Origin: a virus
Reading direction: 5' to 3' (one strand)
Virus record (IMG/VR): IMGVR_UViG_3300021373_002516
Span: 1-36,201 of that record
DNA length: 36,201 nucleotides
Each line of letters begins with the position of its first letter. Positions within the stretch are counted from its first letter, which is position 1. This document shows, piece after piece, positions 15,910 through 26,300 of the stretch. A program made the translations under genes and the position numbers. The notes under the pieces were generated by a model. The model did not search any database, had not been told where the DNA came from, and worked only from the letters and a program-made list of their open reading frames with translations.

Positions 15910-17655
15910 ATGCCAGTCTATTTCAATGATGCAACCGATGATCCGATTACTTATGATTCCCAACCAGTCATCCAGGGAATCAACTCATACGGTCGCGCAT
16001 CGACCATCCCGCCCGTCTTGGCAAGCAATCTCGAGAACATAGAGCTTTCGACTGCTGGCATTACAAAGTCTCGGCGCGGCGCCTGGAAGATCTCCAACGA
16101 TACATACACAACGATCCACGCGATCATCGCCCTGCGAGTCACCACCTGGGATTACGGGTTGATGATATTTGCAGATGGCAATGTGTATCTGCATACGCCA
16201 ACCACCACCGGGATCTTGTTCACCGGGGAATACGATAGCTCGGCTTTACCGCATCAGTGCAGTGTAACAGAAATCAATGGAGCAGTATATTTTACCGATG
16301 GCACGGGAGACATACTTGCTGTTCGTCAGACTGGATCTGAGGACATTCTGGTTGATGATGATGGCAACAGTGTATGGGATGATGTTAGCACTATCGTCAG
16401 TTACGATGTTGCCGTTGAGATCGCAGATACGGACTCACCGGAAAATACTCGAGCGCTAACATCTCACATGTTTCGTTTGTTTTGTGCGACAGGCATCGAC
16501 ACGCTTCATGTGTCACATATCTTGCCCGAGGTTGGTAGCGATGATGCTGGCGGAACCGAAAGTTCAGATCCGGGCAACTCAGACTCTGCAACAGGAGATG
16601 CATTTCCTCCGCTAAATTCCATCAGGGTTGGAACGGGTAGCTCGGATGCGATACGTGCGATTGTCCCGTTTAAAGATTTCCGAATTGCGATCCTCAAAGA
16701 GAATTCAATTTACGTCATCGATGCAAACCCATCACTGACGCCTGACCAATACAACGTGCAGATGGTCTCTGATAAAGTTGGTTGCCTGGCAGAAAAGTCA
16801 GCGGTCAGAGTTGGGGATGATATACTCTTTCTCAGCCGAGACGGTGTTCGTTCAGTAGGCACTGCATTCCAGCAGGACCAGATTGCAACCAGCGATCCTA
16901 TATCGCTACCTATCCAAGATATCATTGAGGAAATCAACTGGGGTTCAGCTTTAAAATCGTGCGCGTCATTTTGGAGGGGCCGATACATACTCGCAGTTCC
17001 AACAGGATCTTCAACTGTTCCTAACACTGTCCTGGTATACGATACCAATTTAAAACAATGGGCCGGGAGGTGGTCTGGATGGCAACCATCGATGTTCGAT
17101 ATTTATGAGCCATTGAATGATCGTCGACGTTTGGTATGGGCGGATACAACTAACAACAATGTCGCTTACTTGCGCGATCATATAGACGAAGATTCGACCA
17201 CCGAAAACGATTACGCCGATTACCTGGGATCCAGTTACACTCAAGTGCCGTTCGAGATTCTTACTCGCGGTCTTACGTTTAACGATCCTATATCACCGAA
17301 GACATGTGATTTTCTCGAAGTAGAATTTTTTAAAAGCAAAGCTCGAGCGAACATCACGCTGATCCCCGATGGAGGCGACGAAGTGATCCTAGATAGCGGT
17401 CAACTAGTCGACACTGGAACTGGTGAATTGAGATTGGACTTTGTTCTTCCAGCGGTGTTAGGCAAGCCAGGAATCGTACGCCACAACATGAGTTTAACAG
17501 GGACGAACCAGGGACGAGAGTTCCAGGTCAAAATCACTAATTCAACGGCAACTCAAATTACCGAGGCCGGACTGGAACTGGATGATCAGAGATACATCGC
17601 ACTGCGAAATGTGAACCTCGGAGCATTTATCGAAACACTAGAAAAACAGGTTTGA
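15910..17655 (+). CDS. Tail nozzle/tubular B-like protein
   Basis: This 581-residue, mostly beta protein has short repeated strands of the 'hRLFCATG', 'IRAIVPFKDFRIAILKENSI', 'DDILFLSRDGVRSVG' and 'LVYDTNLKQWAGRWSGWQP' kind. These patterns resemble beta-propeller blades as in podoviral tail nozzle proteins. The start (NSYGRASTIPPVLASNLENI) matches the 'G...n.rPf..P.....NV' opening of that class. It should form the distal tube that DNA passes through. It lies between the adaptor and the ejection proteins. Confidence 0.75.
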   Translation: MPVYFNDATDDPITYDSQPVIQGINSYGRASTIPPVLASNLENIELSTAGITKSRRGAWKISNDTYTTIHAIIALRVTTWDYGLMIFADGNVYLHTPTTTGILFTGEYDSSALPHQCSVTEINGAVYFTDGTGDILAVRQTGSEDILVDDDGNSVWDDVSTIVSYDVAVEIADTDSPENTRALTSHMFRLFCATGIDTLHVSHILPEVGSDDAGGTESSDPGNSDSATGDAFPPLNSIRVGTGSSDAIRAIVPFKDFRIAILKENSIYVIDANPSLTPDQYNVQMVSDKVGCLAEKSAVRVGDDILFLSRDGVRSVGTAFQQDQIATSDPISLPIQDIIEEINWGSALKSCASFWRGRYILAVPTGSSTVPNTVLVYDTNLKQWAGRWSGWQPSMFDIYEPLNDRRRLVWADTTNNNVAYLRDHIDEDSTTENDYADYLGSSYTQVPFEILTRGLTFNDPISPKTCDFLEVEFFKSKARANITLIPDGGDEVILDSGQLVDTGTGELRLDFVLPAVLGKPGIVRHNMSLTGTNQGREFQVKITNSTATQITEAGLELDDQRYIALRNVNLGAFIETLEKQV

Positions 17656-18086
17656 CCATTGAGGACGTTATTAAATTTGCGAGCGAGAATGGCAACGGAA
17701 AATTATTTTCAGATTGGACGGAATCCGAGGTCAAACAGCACCTCTGCCTCCATGCGAAAAACAAAACGCTCATGGTCGCCGAGGAAAATGGAATCATGCG
17801 CGGGTTCGCAACGTATCGCCGGATCAAAGATTTCACCGGGGATATTGTGCCGCATTTTTGGGAGCCGAATTGCTCGACGGGTGAGCACGTATATTTCCAC
17901 GAACTTTGCAGCGCTGGGGAGTCTGCGACATACACATTGTTTACCAATTTTGAAGAGCACAACAAAGACGCCAACAAACTGATTTACTGGGGCCATCGTC
18001 AATACGATTTAAAACGATACAGATACAGAGACTTTAAAAGATTAATGTTATGGGCAAACCGAAACCACCAGCACCACCAGACATAG
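17652..18086 (+). CDS. GNAT-like protein of the ejection cluster
   Basis: This 144-residue protein has a start ambiguity. The frame opens with TTG, overlapping the upstream TGA (TTGA), and no ATG exists close by. The segment KNKTLMVAEENGIMRGFATY and then an FHELCSAGES-like strand fit the central beta strands of the GNAT acetyltransferase fold. The C-terminal half (DANKLIYWGHRQYDLKRYRY) is basic and aromatic. Small GNAT-like proteins sit before internal virion protein genes in several podoviruses. No clear acetyl-CoA pyrophosphate loop is visible, so enzymatic activity is doubtful. Confidence 0.55.
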   Translation: MTIEDVIKFASENGNGKLFSDWTESEVKQHLCLHAKNKTLMVAEENGIMRGFATYRRIKDFTGDIVPHFWEPNCSTGEHVYFHELCSAGESATYTLFTNFEEHNKDANKLIYWGHRQYDLKRYRYRDFKRLMLWANRNHQHHQT

Positions 18087-18928
18087 CAGCAGCCAACGAG
18101 GCCGCTGTATACGCTGATATCGATACGTTGCCGATCCGGAAACAGATCGAGTCCGCTTCCACGATGGGAACATCCGTAACGTACACGGATCCAAAAACGG
18201 GTGAGCAAAAGACCGCTGACTTTACCGGGTTCGGTGACATTGATCAGATGCGTAATCAGCTCGAGTTTATGTCTGAGTCCGCCAGGACAATTGCAGAAAG
18301 CCAATTGGACGTTCAGGAGGAGTTCGGTGAGAGAGCAATTAGGCAGAGACTTAAAGAGCTTGAACTCTCGGATCCCCAGGGAACTGAAATCAGAAAGCTG
18401 CTTGGTGAGGAGGCGAAGAAAGATCTTGAGGCTGGATATGGTTTAGGTGATGAATTGCGAAGCCAGGTCACACAGTCCATCAGGGGAGCCCAGGCTGCTC
18501 GAGGGAATGTGCTGGGGGACGCTAATGCAGCGGCCGAGGGATTTGCTCTTGGCGACGCTGCCATTCGATTACGTCAACAGAGACTAGCTAACGCATCGAG
18601 CTTCCTCTCAGGCATAACTCCAGTTGCTCAGTTCGGAGCAATCTCTGGGGCGCAACAGGGCGCCGCTGGTTTCAACCCGATGGGCATTCAACAGGGAGCC
18701 GGGCTCAATCCAAACGCTATGCAGATGGGCGCAAACTTCGCTCAACAATCTTACAAGCAAGCTAGTTCAAACGCATTCCAGAGCGCGGAGATGAACCCGT
18801 GGAATACCGTTCTAGGCGCGGTTGGTGGAGCAGCTACATCAGCACTCACTGGCGGAGTTGGAAGTTTAATGGGAGGCGGCAAATTTGGTGCTGGAGCAAG
18901 CAATGCATTAGGAGGGGCGTGGTCATGA
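18050..18928 (+). CDS. Internal virion/ejection protein A
   Basis: This 292-residue protein has a Pro-rich start (GKPKPPAPPDIAAANEAA), a helical middle rich in Arg/Glu/Ala, and a Gln/Asn/Gly-rich region. It ends with a glycine-alanine hydrophobic segment (WNTVLGAVGGAATSALTGGV). This layout is characteristic of the small ejection protein of podoviruses (T7 gp14-like), which enters the host outer membrane to start the DNA channel. It overlaps the GNAT-like gene by 37 bases and the next gene by 4 bases. Confidence 0.75.
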   Translation: MGKPKPPAPPDIAAANEAAVYADIDTLPIRKQIESASTMGTSVTYTDPKTGEQKTADFTGFGDIDQMRNQLEFMSESARTIAESQLDVQEEFGERAIRQRLKELELSDPQGTEIRKLLGEEAKKDLEAGYGLGDELRSQVTQSIRGAQAARGNVLGDANAAAEGFALGDAAIRLRQQRLANASSFLSGITPVAQFGAISGAQQGAAGFNPMGIQQGAGLNPNAMQMGANFAQQSYKQASSNAFQSAEMNPWNTVLGAVGGAATSALTGGVGSLMGGGKFGAGASNALGGAWS

Positions 18929-20355
18929 GTTTTAGGAGTGGATTCGCACAGGGCACACAGATAGCGGCACAACTGCAAAACAAAGCATCGCGTGAACGAG
19001 CGTCCGATTTACAGGAAGCTCGAGACAGGATTAACGCCGAAGCTCAGAAACAGTTAATCGATCAACGCAAAACTGAGTTTGAACGAAAGCGAGACGTTTA
19101 TCGCAGAACCGAGGAGGATCGCTTAACGAGCGAGACTGCCCTCGGTTATTACGCATCCGAAGCTGGCAAGCTGAAGTTCAATGACCGAGAAGATGTAACC
19201 AAGTTTCGAGAACTCACGGCATACACCATGAGCGAAATGAAAGATCCAGAGGTGCTTAAAAAGTTCGGCATGATCATGGACATGCATCAGCAGAAGTATG
19301 CATACAAAAAGCAGATTGATCGGACCATTCGAGCTGAAGAACTCAGCACTGAGTATGAAGATCTCGCTGATGAAATGCACAAAGAGACTGGCGTTACGCT
19401 TAGTCCCAGCGATCCAGAAAGTCGCAGCAGACTCGATGCCTGGGGGCGTAAAAAGAAAATGGACGCTCACTTAATGAAACTAGGTGTAACCTACGAAGAC
19501 GCTGGAGTGGACGGGAGCCAAGAGGGATTGTCCGCAAGCCAGTTTGCGACGATGAATAATTATCTCCTCGAGAGCGGTAAGCAACAGCGCATTTACAACG
19601 ATAAAACAGATCAACAGAAGAACGCTGAGACTGTTAAGAAGCGAGTGGATGCGTTACCGGAAAACGCAACTCTCCAAGACAAAATGGCAACCACTGCTGG
19701 AAGTAATGAGCTGAAGCAGTTTGAGGCTGAAGCACTGAGCCAGGCATTTATTGCGATCGATCTTGTGACTAGTTCCGAGAGGCAGATGAAGAATCTGGGC
19801 ATACCGCTACAGGGTAATGAATTTGGAACATGGTTTGCTGGTCTTAAAGAATTCGCTGCACCATTTACCGGTCAAGATGTAAGCAACATAAAGGCATTTA
19901 GGTCTACAATAACTCAGAGCGTGCCCGTCCTGGCTAAAGGTGTATTCCAAGAGACTGGCGTTTTAACGGATGAGGACGTTCGCAGATACTCAGCAACTAT
20001 TGCGAGTATCGAGAACACTCCCAACGCAAACGAGAGAGTCATGGCAGCAACCCAATCTCTTATTGCCAGGATAACTCGAAATCAGCTTCGCAGGTCAGTG
20101 TCTGGAGGGAAAGATGTCAGCGCTTATGTTGAGGATGCTGCTCAGTTGGCAAACATGCCAAAAGCAGCTTATTGGGGGCCATCAGATCTTTCTGGGGAAG
20201 AGCTCAAAACTTTTTACCTAAAAGAGCTCTACCGCGATCTTATAGAGGACATGATTATTTACCCTGGCGAAAAGTTTAAATACAGGGTGGGTAACCAGTG
20301 GGAAGAAATGGTAGTTCCTGAAAAGTCATTCTTTGATACCAATGCCAAACAATAA
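18925..20355 (+). CDS. Internal virion/ejection protein B
   Basis: This 476-residue, mostly helical, charged protein begins MSFRSGFAQGTQIAAQLQNK, followed by a long Arg/Glu/Gln coiled-coil-like region. ATG 18925 overlaps the upstream TGA and follows an aggagg site about 9 bases away. An in-frame upstream opening (18799) would read the previous gene in another frame and is rejected. It corresponds in order and composition to the second ejection protein of podoviruses (T7 gp15-like), which forms part of the periplasmic conduit. Confidence 0.75.
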   Translation: MSFRSGFAQGTQIAAQLQNKASRERASDLQEARDRINAEAQKQLIDQRKTEFERKRDVYRRTEEDRLTSETALGYYASEAGKLKFNDREDVTKFRELTAYTMSEMKDPEVLKKFGMIMDMHQQKYAYKKQIDRTIRAEELSTEYEDLADEMHKETGVTLSPSDPESRSRLDAWGRKKKMDAHLMKLGVTYEDAGVDGSQEGLSASQFATMNNYLLESGKQQRIYNDKTDQQKNAETVKKRVDALPENATLQDKMATTAGSNELKQFEAEALSQAFIAIDLVTSSERQMKNLGIPLQGNEFGTWFAGLKEFAAPFTGQDVSNIKAFRSTITQSVPVLAKGVFQETGVLTDEDVRRYSATIASIENTPNANERVMAATQSLIARITRNQLRRSVSGGKDVSAYVEDAAQLANMPKAAYWGPSDLSGEELKTFYLKELYRDLIEDMIIYPGEKFKYRVGNQWEEMVVPEKSFFDTNAKQ

Positions 20356-23300
20356 ACCAGATTTCAGCAAACTCACACTTGATAACTTGGCCCCTGCTGA
20401 GTCGAACGAGGTTGATTTCAGTAAACTTTCTCTCGACTCGTTAAGCACTGCGAACCAAGAGCAGCCAGACTTCGATGCGTTGCCATCGCTTTATGATGAG
20501 TTTGAGATTGCCGATGATGAGCAGCTTTTCAAGATGATGAAAGCTGAACCTGGGAAAGCATACTCCCGGGAGCAGTGGGATCGTTATCTGACCTATATGA
20601 GTGAGAAAGATTTCTCTCCCATGCAGGTCACTAAAGCATTCTTCGGCGGAATCGGCCCGATGCTTACTGAGATCGGCCAGGGAGGATTAGAGGTCGCAAA
20701 AGAGATCAGCAAGCTCTACGCAACCGATGGATCTGGCCGCGATAGGAAAGCTCTCGAGAACATCGCAGGGATGACTGCGGAGGGATCACTGAGAGCAGGG
20801 TATGACATGGGAATGATCGGTCACATGATTGCTCTCAACGAATCTCTCACTGACACTGTCGCCACTCCGAGCGGAGGTCTCCAGGGAGGTTACGGATCCG
20901 GATACTCATTTCCGAATTACCGTAAACGATCCTACAAAGATTTTCCAGCAGACAAAAAAGACAAAGTGATCGGCAGAGCAATGAAGCTCGCCAAATATAT
21001 GTCTGACCGCGAAAAGTATGCGACAGGCCAAGACACCATCATGGGGGACTTAACTTCGTTCTTTGCCGATGATGAGGAGTCCGTTGAACAATTTGAAGCG
21101 GTCAAAGATACATTGGCCGCCACTATCAACCCCAAAGGAGCAGAGTTCCTATCTATCTTTAACCCGTTTGCTCCCGAGGCACTGGCCGCTGGGGTTGGAC
21201 GCAAACTTGCAAAGCCTGGGAAGTTGGGCGTCAAAGATAAAGTCTTGGCGGCAGGTCAAATTGGAGCGCAAAAAAGCGCTGACGCCGCTGGTTGGGTTGG
21301 TGAGAAGCTCGACAATGTTAAATTAAAAATGGGTGACGAGGCATCCGATCTTGCAAAAGTTCGAGGTGTTTCTCCTGGCATGATGCAAAGCTCGTTCCAG
21401 ACAATTGCAGACACTCTCGCCGCAACCCGGCGACAGGTCGCTAATTCTGGATCGGAAAATTTCTTCATGAAGATGAGCCGCGATGGTGATTACGCCCGAG
21501 CGAATCCCCGGATGCATCAGCTCATGCGTTTTCTCGGTCACGGCATATACAATGATATTCCTGCATTGAGCCCGGTTCTGAGAACCACCGCACCAGCAGC
21601 TCGAGTGGTAGTAGATACTGCTGGAGGCGCTATAGAGGGAGGCGTTGCTGGCGGGGCCATGGTGTTACCAACCATGGACGAAGAGATGATCGGCACAACC
21701 ATGGCATCTGGTTCCACTTTAGGCGGAACCGTTCAGGGAGGACGTAGCGCTTTTTGGAACAATAAAATAAAAGTCAACGCGGCTGCTGAAACATTCCTAA
21801 ACACTCTTGGGGCCGACTTGCGAAAGATCGTTGATGATCGCATTGAACGCGGCGAGCTTGGCATGGGAGATATTGCCCGCATGGCGTCTTTTGAGAATTG
21901 GCTTAAAGGCTTTACTCGAGGAGTCACTGGGGACACTGACGTTGATTTTATCTACTGGGATGGTGCGGATCTGGATGTTGTTGAAAAATACTTAACTGAC
22001 AACGGAGTCGACCAAGCACTCAAGATTGATGAGGTCTCAGAAAACTATGCTAACCAATTTAACAACGCGGATGCTGATCGGATTGTAAGTCCAACCAGGG
22101 GTGTTCAAATTCTGAACACTCGTCGGGCAGGGAGCAAACCAATTGCGCTAGTCAACCTCAACTCAATGAGTGGCACTACCAGTATTCACGAGGGCATCCA
22201 CGCGCTCAAAAGACTGGACCTCTACCGAGGAGCATTCGATGACCTCGAGTCCATACTGTTTGATAAGCCTGGCAGAGGTGAGGACTCTTCAACTAATGGC
22301 CTCGTCAGTGACGCGGATCTTCAGAGATACTACCGCGAATACCTAGATCGATTTGTCCAGGCCGCTCAGACTCCAGAGCAACAGGCGCAAGCCAGAAAGC
22401 TGATTAAAGACATCGTCAAAGCTGATCAGTTAAGAGCAGATAACGCGACTCCAGGAACTCCCCAGGCAGAGGTTGAATACTGGCAGAGAGTGAGGATGAA
22501 AGAGGAAGTTGTCGCGGATGTATTCGAGTCATTCCTGGCTAATAAAGATCCTCTCTACATAACCAAGACTGGACTCAAAGATAACACAACTAGACTAGCT
22601 CGACCGTTTTCGCAGGTTGTCAAAACCATGGGCTCATGGATCATGGCCAACTCAAATGGAGAGGCGTTATCCGTTCAGAATTACACTGGCCGGGATGGCA
22701 AACGATTGGCGTATGACAGTCCCGAGCTCGAGGCGACAATCAACGGTCTCATCAATTTCAGAAACAGAGTCACCCAGAAAGACGGCAAACTAACTCGAGC
22801 CGAAGCGGCCGAGGGCGAAACCGGAGATGCGTTCAAGAGGACTCAAATTAAGCGGGGCACTGCACTCGCCAAGAGCCTGGAGAGCAGCTTACTCGTCAAA
22901 CACGATGACGAGGGGCGAGCAGTCTATGACGCTGACGGGAACATTGTTTTTGAGGACAGTCAAAAAGCAGTCAGGGATAAAGAGCGGAAGCGCCAGACTT
23001 TTCTTCGAGACACGATCACAAATCAGATCATTGAGGATACTGAATCTATCCCCGGCAAAGAACCAGTGAGGTTCGATAAAGACACTGAGGAGATCTCTGG
23101 TGATTACTTGCATGAGGACACGATGAAGCTGCTTCGTAATGCTCCCCGGAGCGTTATGCCTAAGTCGCTTCTCGAGCATCTTGAAAAAGTCAACGAGGCG
23201 ATCAAGACAGGGAACGTAATCGAGATGGATTACAATCCCCGGCTGTTTACAAAGAACGGTCGCAGCACCGCAAAAGCCCAATACTCATCAGCGCTGGGGT

Positions 23301-26300
23301 CCACGATCCGGTTATCCATTCCGTTCAGCATGCGGATGACTAAAGCTGGAAATTTCACGATCAATACACTCGACGTAACTCACCTGATCGATAAATACAA
23401 CCGGGTGCTGGGTGACAGTAAGCGCTCAAAGTACATTCTAAGCGTCTGGGGCAATGATAGGAACGCGTTTAATAAAGATCTTGCTAAATACCTCGAGAAC
23501 ACGATCAACCCGCCTGAACAGTTTGATGGCGGACTCGCCTCTGGGCTGGATGCGGATCCAAAAATAGCCCGGCAAAAAGCCAATCGCTTGTCTGCATTTC
23601 TAGGCTTTAAAAAGAAAGACATCGACTGGAGGAACAACGAGGCCCGACAGGACGCGATGCTCAAAGCTCTCAACCCAGAGCGCCAAGATAACTTGATCAG
23701 GACTCGTCGACTAGACGGCATTAATTCTGTTAGGTCAACGGATCTACCTCGGATGCCACTGAGCCGATCTGGGTATAAACGAATTCAGAGAAACTTTGAG
23801 CCTGGTGAGATTGGCGGTTTTAATGTTCGCAACGAAGATGGAGCACCATTTGCTGATCTGATCGCAAGCGGAGAGAAGACTATCGAAACTCGGCCCAATA
23901 CTCGGTTGGACTCTCAGATAGGTAAGCGCTTAAAGATAATCCGCACTACAGGAGTTGGATCGGAAGCTCGAGTTGTTGGAGAAGTGACCATTGGCCCTCG
24001 AAAGTTTTACGGAACAAAAGAGGAGTTTGACGCTGATCTCGACAAGCATTTTGTTACTGAAGAATCAAAGTTTGCGTTCCCTGAGACAGGTAAATACGGA
24101 TATGAAATGCTGGATCCTGTAAAGTATCAGGAACCGTATCCGTTAACGGTTAACAAAGGCATCACAACAACCAGGGTTGTTCCCGGTCGCAGATATGAGC
24201 CTGGATCTATCGACTCAAAAGAGCGTCTGAAGAAGTTGGACGTTGGCGATAAGACAGGAACGCAAGTTGGTCTCAGTATAACAGATTATCCCAAGAACCC
24301 AGACTCCAGTTCAGTAGCTCTTCCAGCTCGAAGAGGTTTGGTGAATGAGAATATCGTGGGTGTTCCGGACACTTATGACGAGGTGTTAAACATCGTTGAA
24401 GAGCAGGTAAATCGGATAGCGGCAATGAGGCAACGCGATCCGGAATTTGCAAAGCGAAGCGCCGGGTTTTATGAGGACATGGCTCGAGTTGGTCTCAACA
24501 TAGCGACACAACTCAAACCCAAGAACAGGTCGGAGTATGACGCCGCCGATCTTATAATTCGGCTGCTCGCTTTAGGATCCCCGAGGTCTTCAGTTAGTTC
24601 CAACTCATCCAAGAGCGTTCGCTCTGCAATGGCCCCTGTTGGCGCTTCAGCCGGGTTTAAAATAGGGATGGGGACAGCACAACTGGGCGCCAAGAAAACA
24701 GCGTCTGATTGGAACCAGGGTAATCATTTCGATGTTCTGTCAAAAGATGCTATTGGTGCGGACGATAAAGTTCGCAACTTTTATTTAAATGCACTTGCTG
24801 ACCTCATAGACATGGCAGCAGCCCAGGGTAAAAAGAACGATGTTCTGATGCTGCAAAAGCGAGTAGCAAAGACTTTAGGGCTACACAAGACAGGTGAGTT
24901 TGGGAAAGACAAACAGGATCAAGTTCAGACTTTTCTGGATGGATTGGCAACTGTCGATATGTGGGACATGGCCGCTAAAGGTTACGCGCATCCCGCGTGG
25001 ATTACTCCCAAAGGCAGGGAAACTAAGAAAGAGTTTGCTTGGTCTGTTCCCAAGCACCGAGTGGAAACAACTTTTAAAGATCCCCTCTGGAACAAAGCTC
25101 TATCTGATGCCGAAATTCAAGTGACGGGCGATGATGGAAAAAGCAAGAAACGAGCAGCAACAAGTCCAATGGAACTGGATTACCAGTTTGCCAGGGCGTT
25201 TCAGATTGATGGTCGCCGGGACTGGGATCCAGTATCCTGGGAAGCTCGAAAAGCCGAGGGATTTGATAGTGACACTAAGTGGAGTTATTACGCCAAGAAC
25301 GATGAGGGCGGACTCTCTCCCGGCGGATCAGGACCGGTTTACGATGCCCAGCAAATGATTGATGGGCTAATTGCAGATGAGCTGAATAGTCAGGGAGTAG
25401 CCTCTTTCTACGGCAAGACAAAGATTAAAGCTCGCAACGCTCAAGAGATACTCTGGGCTATTGAGAAGCTCGATAATCCATACTTATCCAACAGGGAGTT
25501 GGTCCTGTTTGGGGACCGTCTCAACGATTTCACTGACGCCCTGAAAGTCATGTTCGAGGGCGGGGATGTTGCTGACAAGATCTCTGATAAAGCAGCTCGA
25601 GCAATTGCTCTGATTGAGGACACATACAATAAAGTAGAGTTGCAGACAATCCCTATTGAAGTGACCAGTCAGGGTAAAAGCGCTGAAGCAAAAGCTATTC
25701 AAGATCTAGAGTCTGAAGTGGGAGTTGAGCCCATGACTCAGGCAGTGGCTGATAACTTGGTCGAAGAACTGCAATCTGCTCTGGATACGGTCAAGTCATC
25801 CGTTCTGGTCAACAAAGTTAAAACAGGGCAGGGCGGTTACATGGAGGGGGGTAAAAGTGCAGTGACTCCAAACATTGTCATAGAGCTTCGAGGCAAGCCA
25901 AACGAGACCAGGGAAGTCATGGAGGCAATGAGTCTTGCATGGGATCAAGACGGTGGGAACTTGATGAGACGCCCTACGCTGGAAGAGTTGTCAGGGGAAA
26001 GAAAGCTGAACACTGCCATCAAGTTTGACACAACAGAATTGAGCGCAAAACAGAAAGCTGAATTTTACGAGGATCTTTCAAAACTGACAGATGGTAACGG
26101 CCAGTCATTCTTGACTGGGTATACAGAAACAGCCGATGGAATGTTTATTGGCGATCAGTTTTACGATGGTGACCTAGAAGCCGAAATTGAAAGAAGCGCC
26201 GAGAAAATAGAGGAAATTGCATCCAACCATAATGTCTTTGAGTTTATTACAGAGAACATCGTCATTGAAGATTTCAGTCGACCAGCGGAACAGGCGGACA

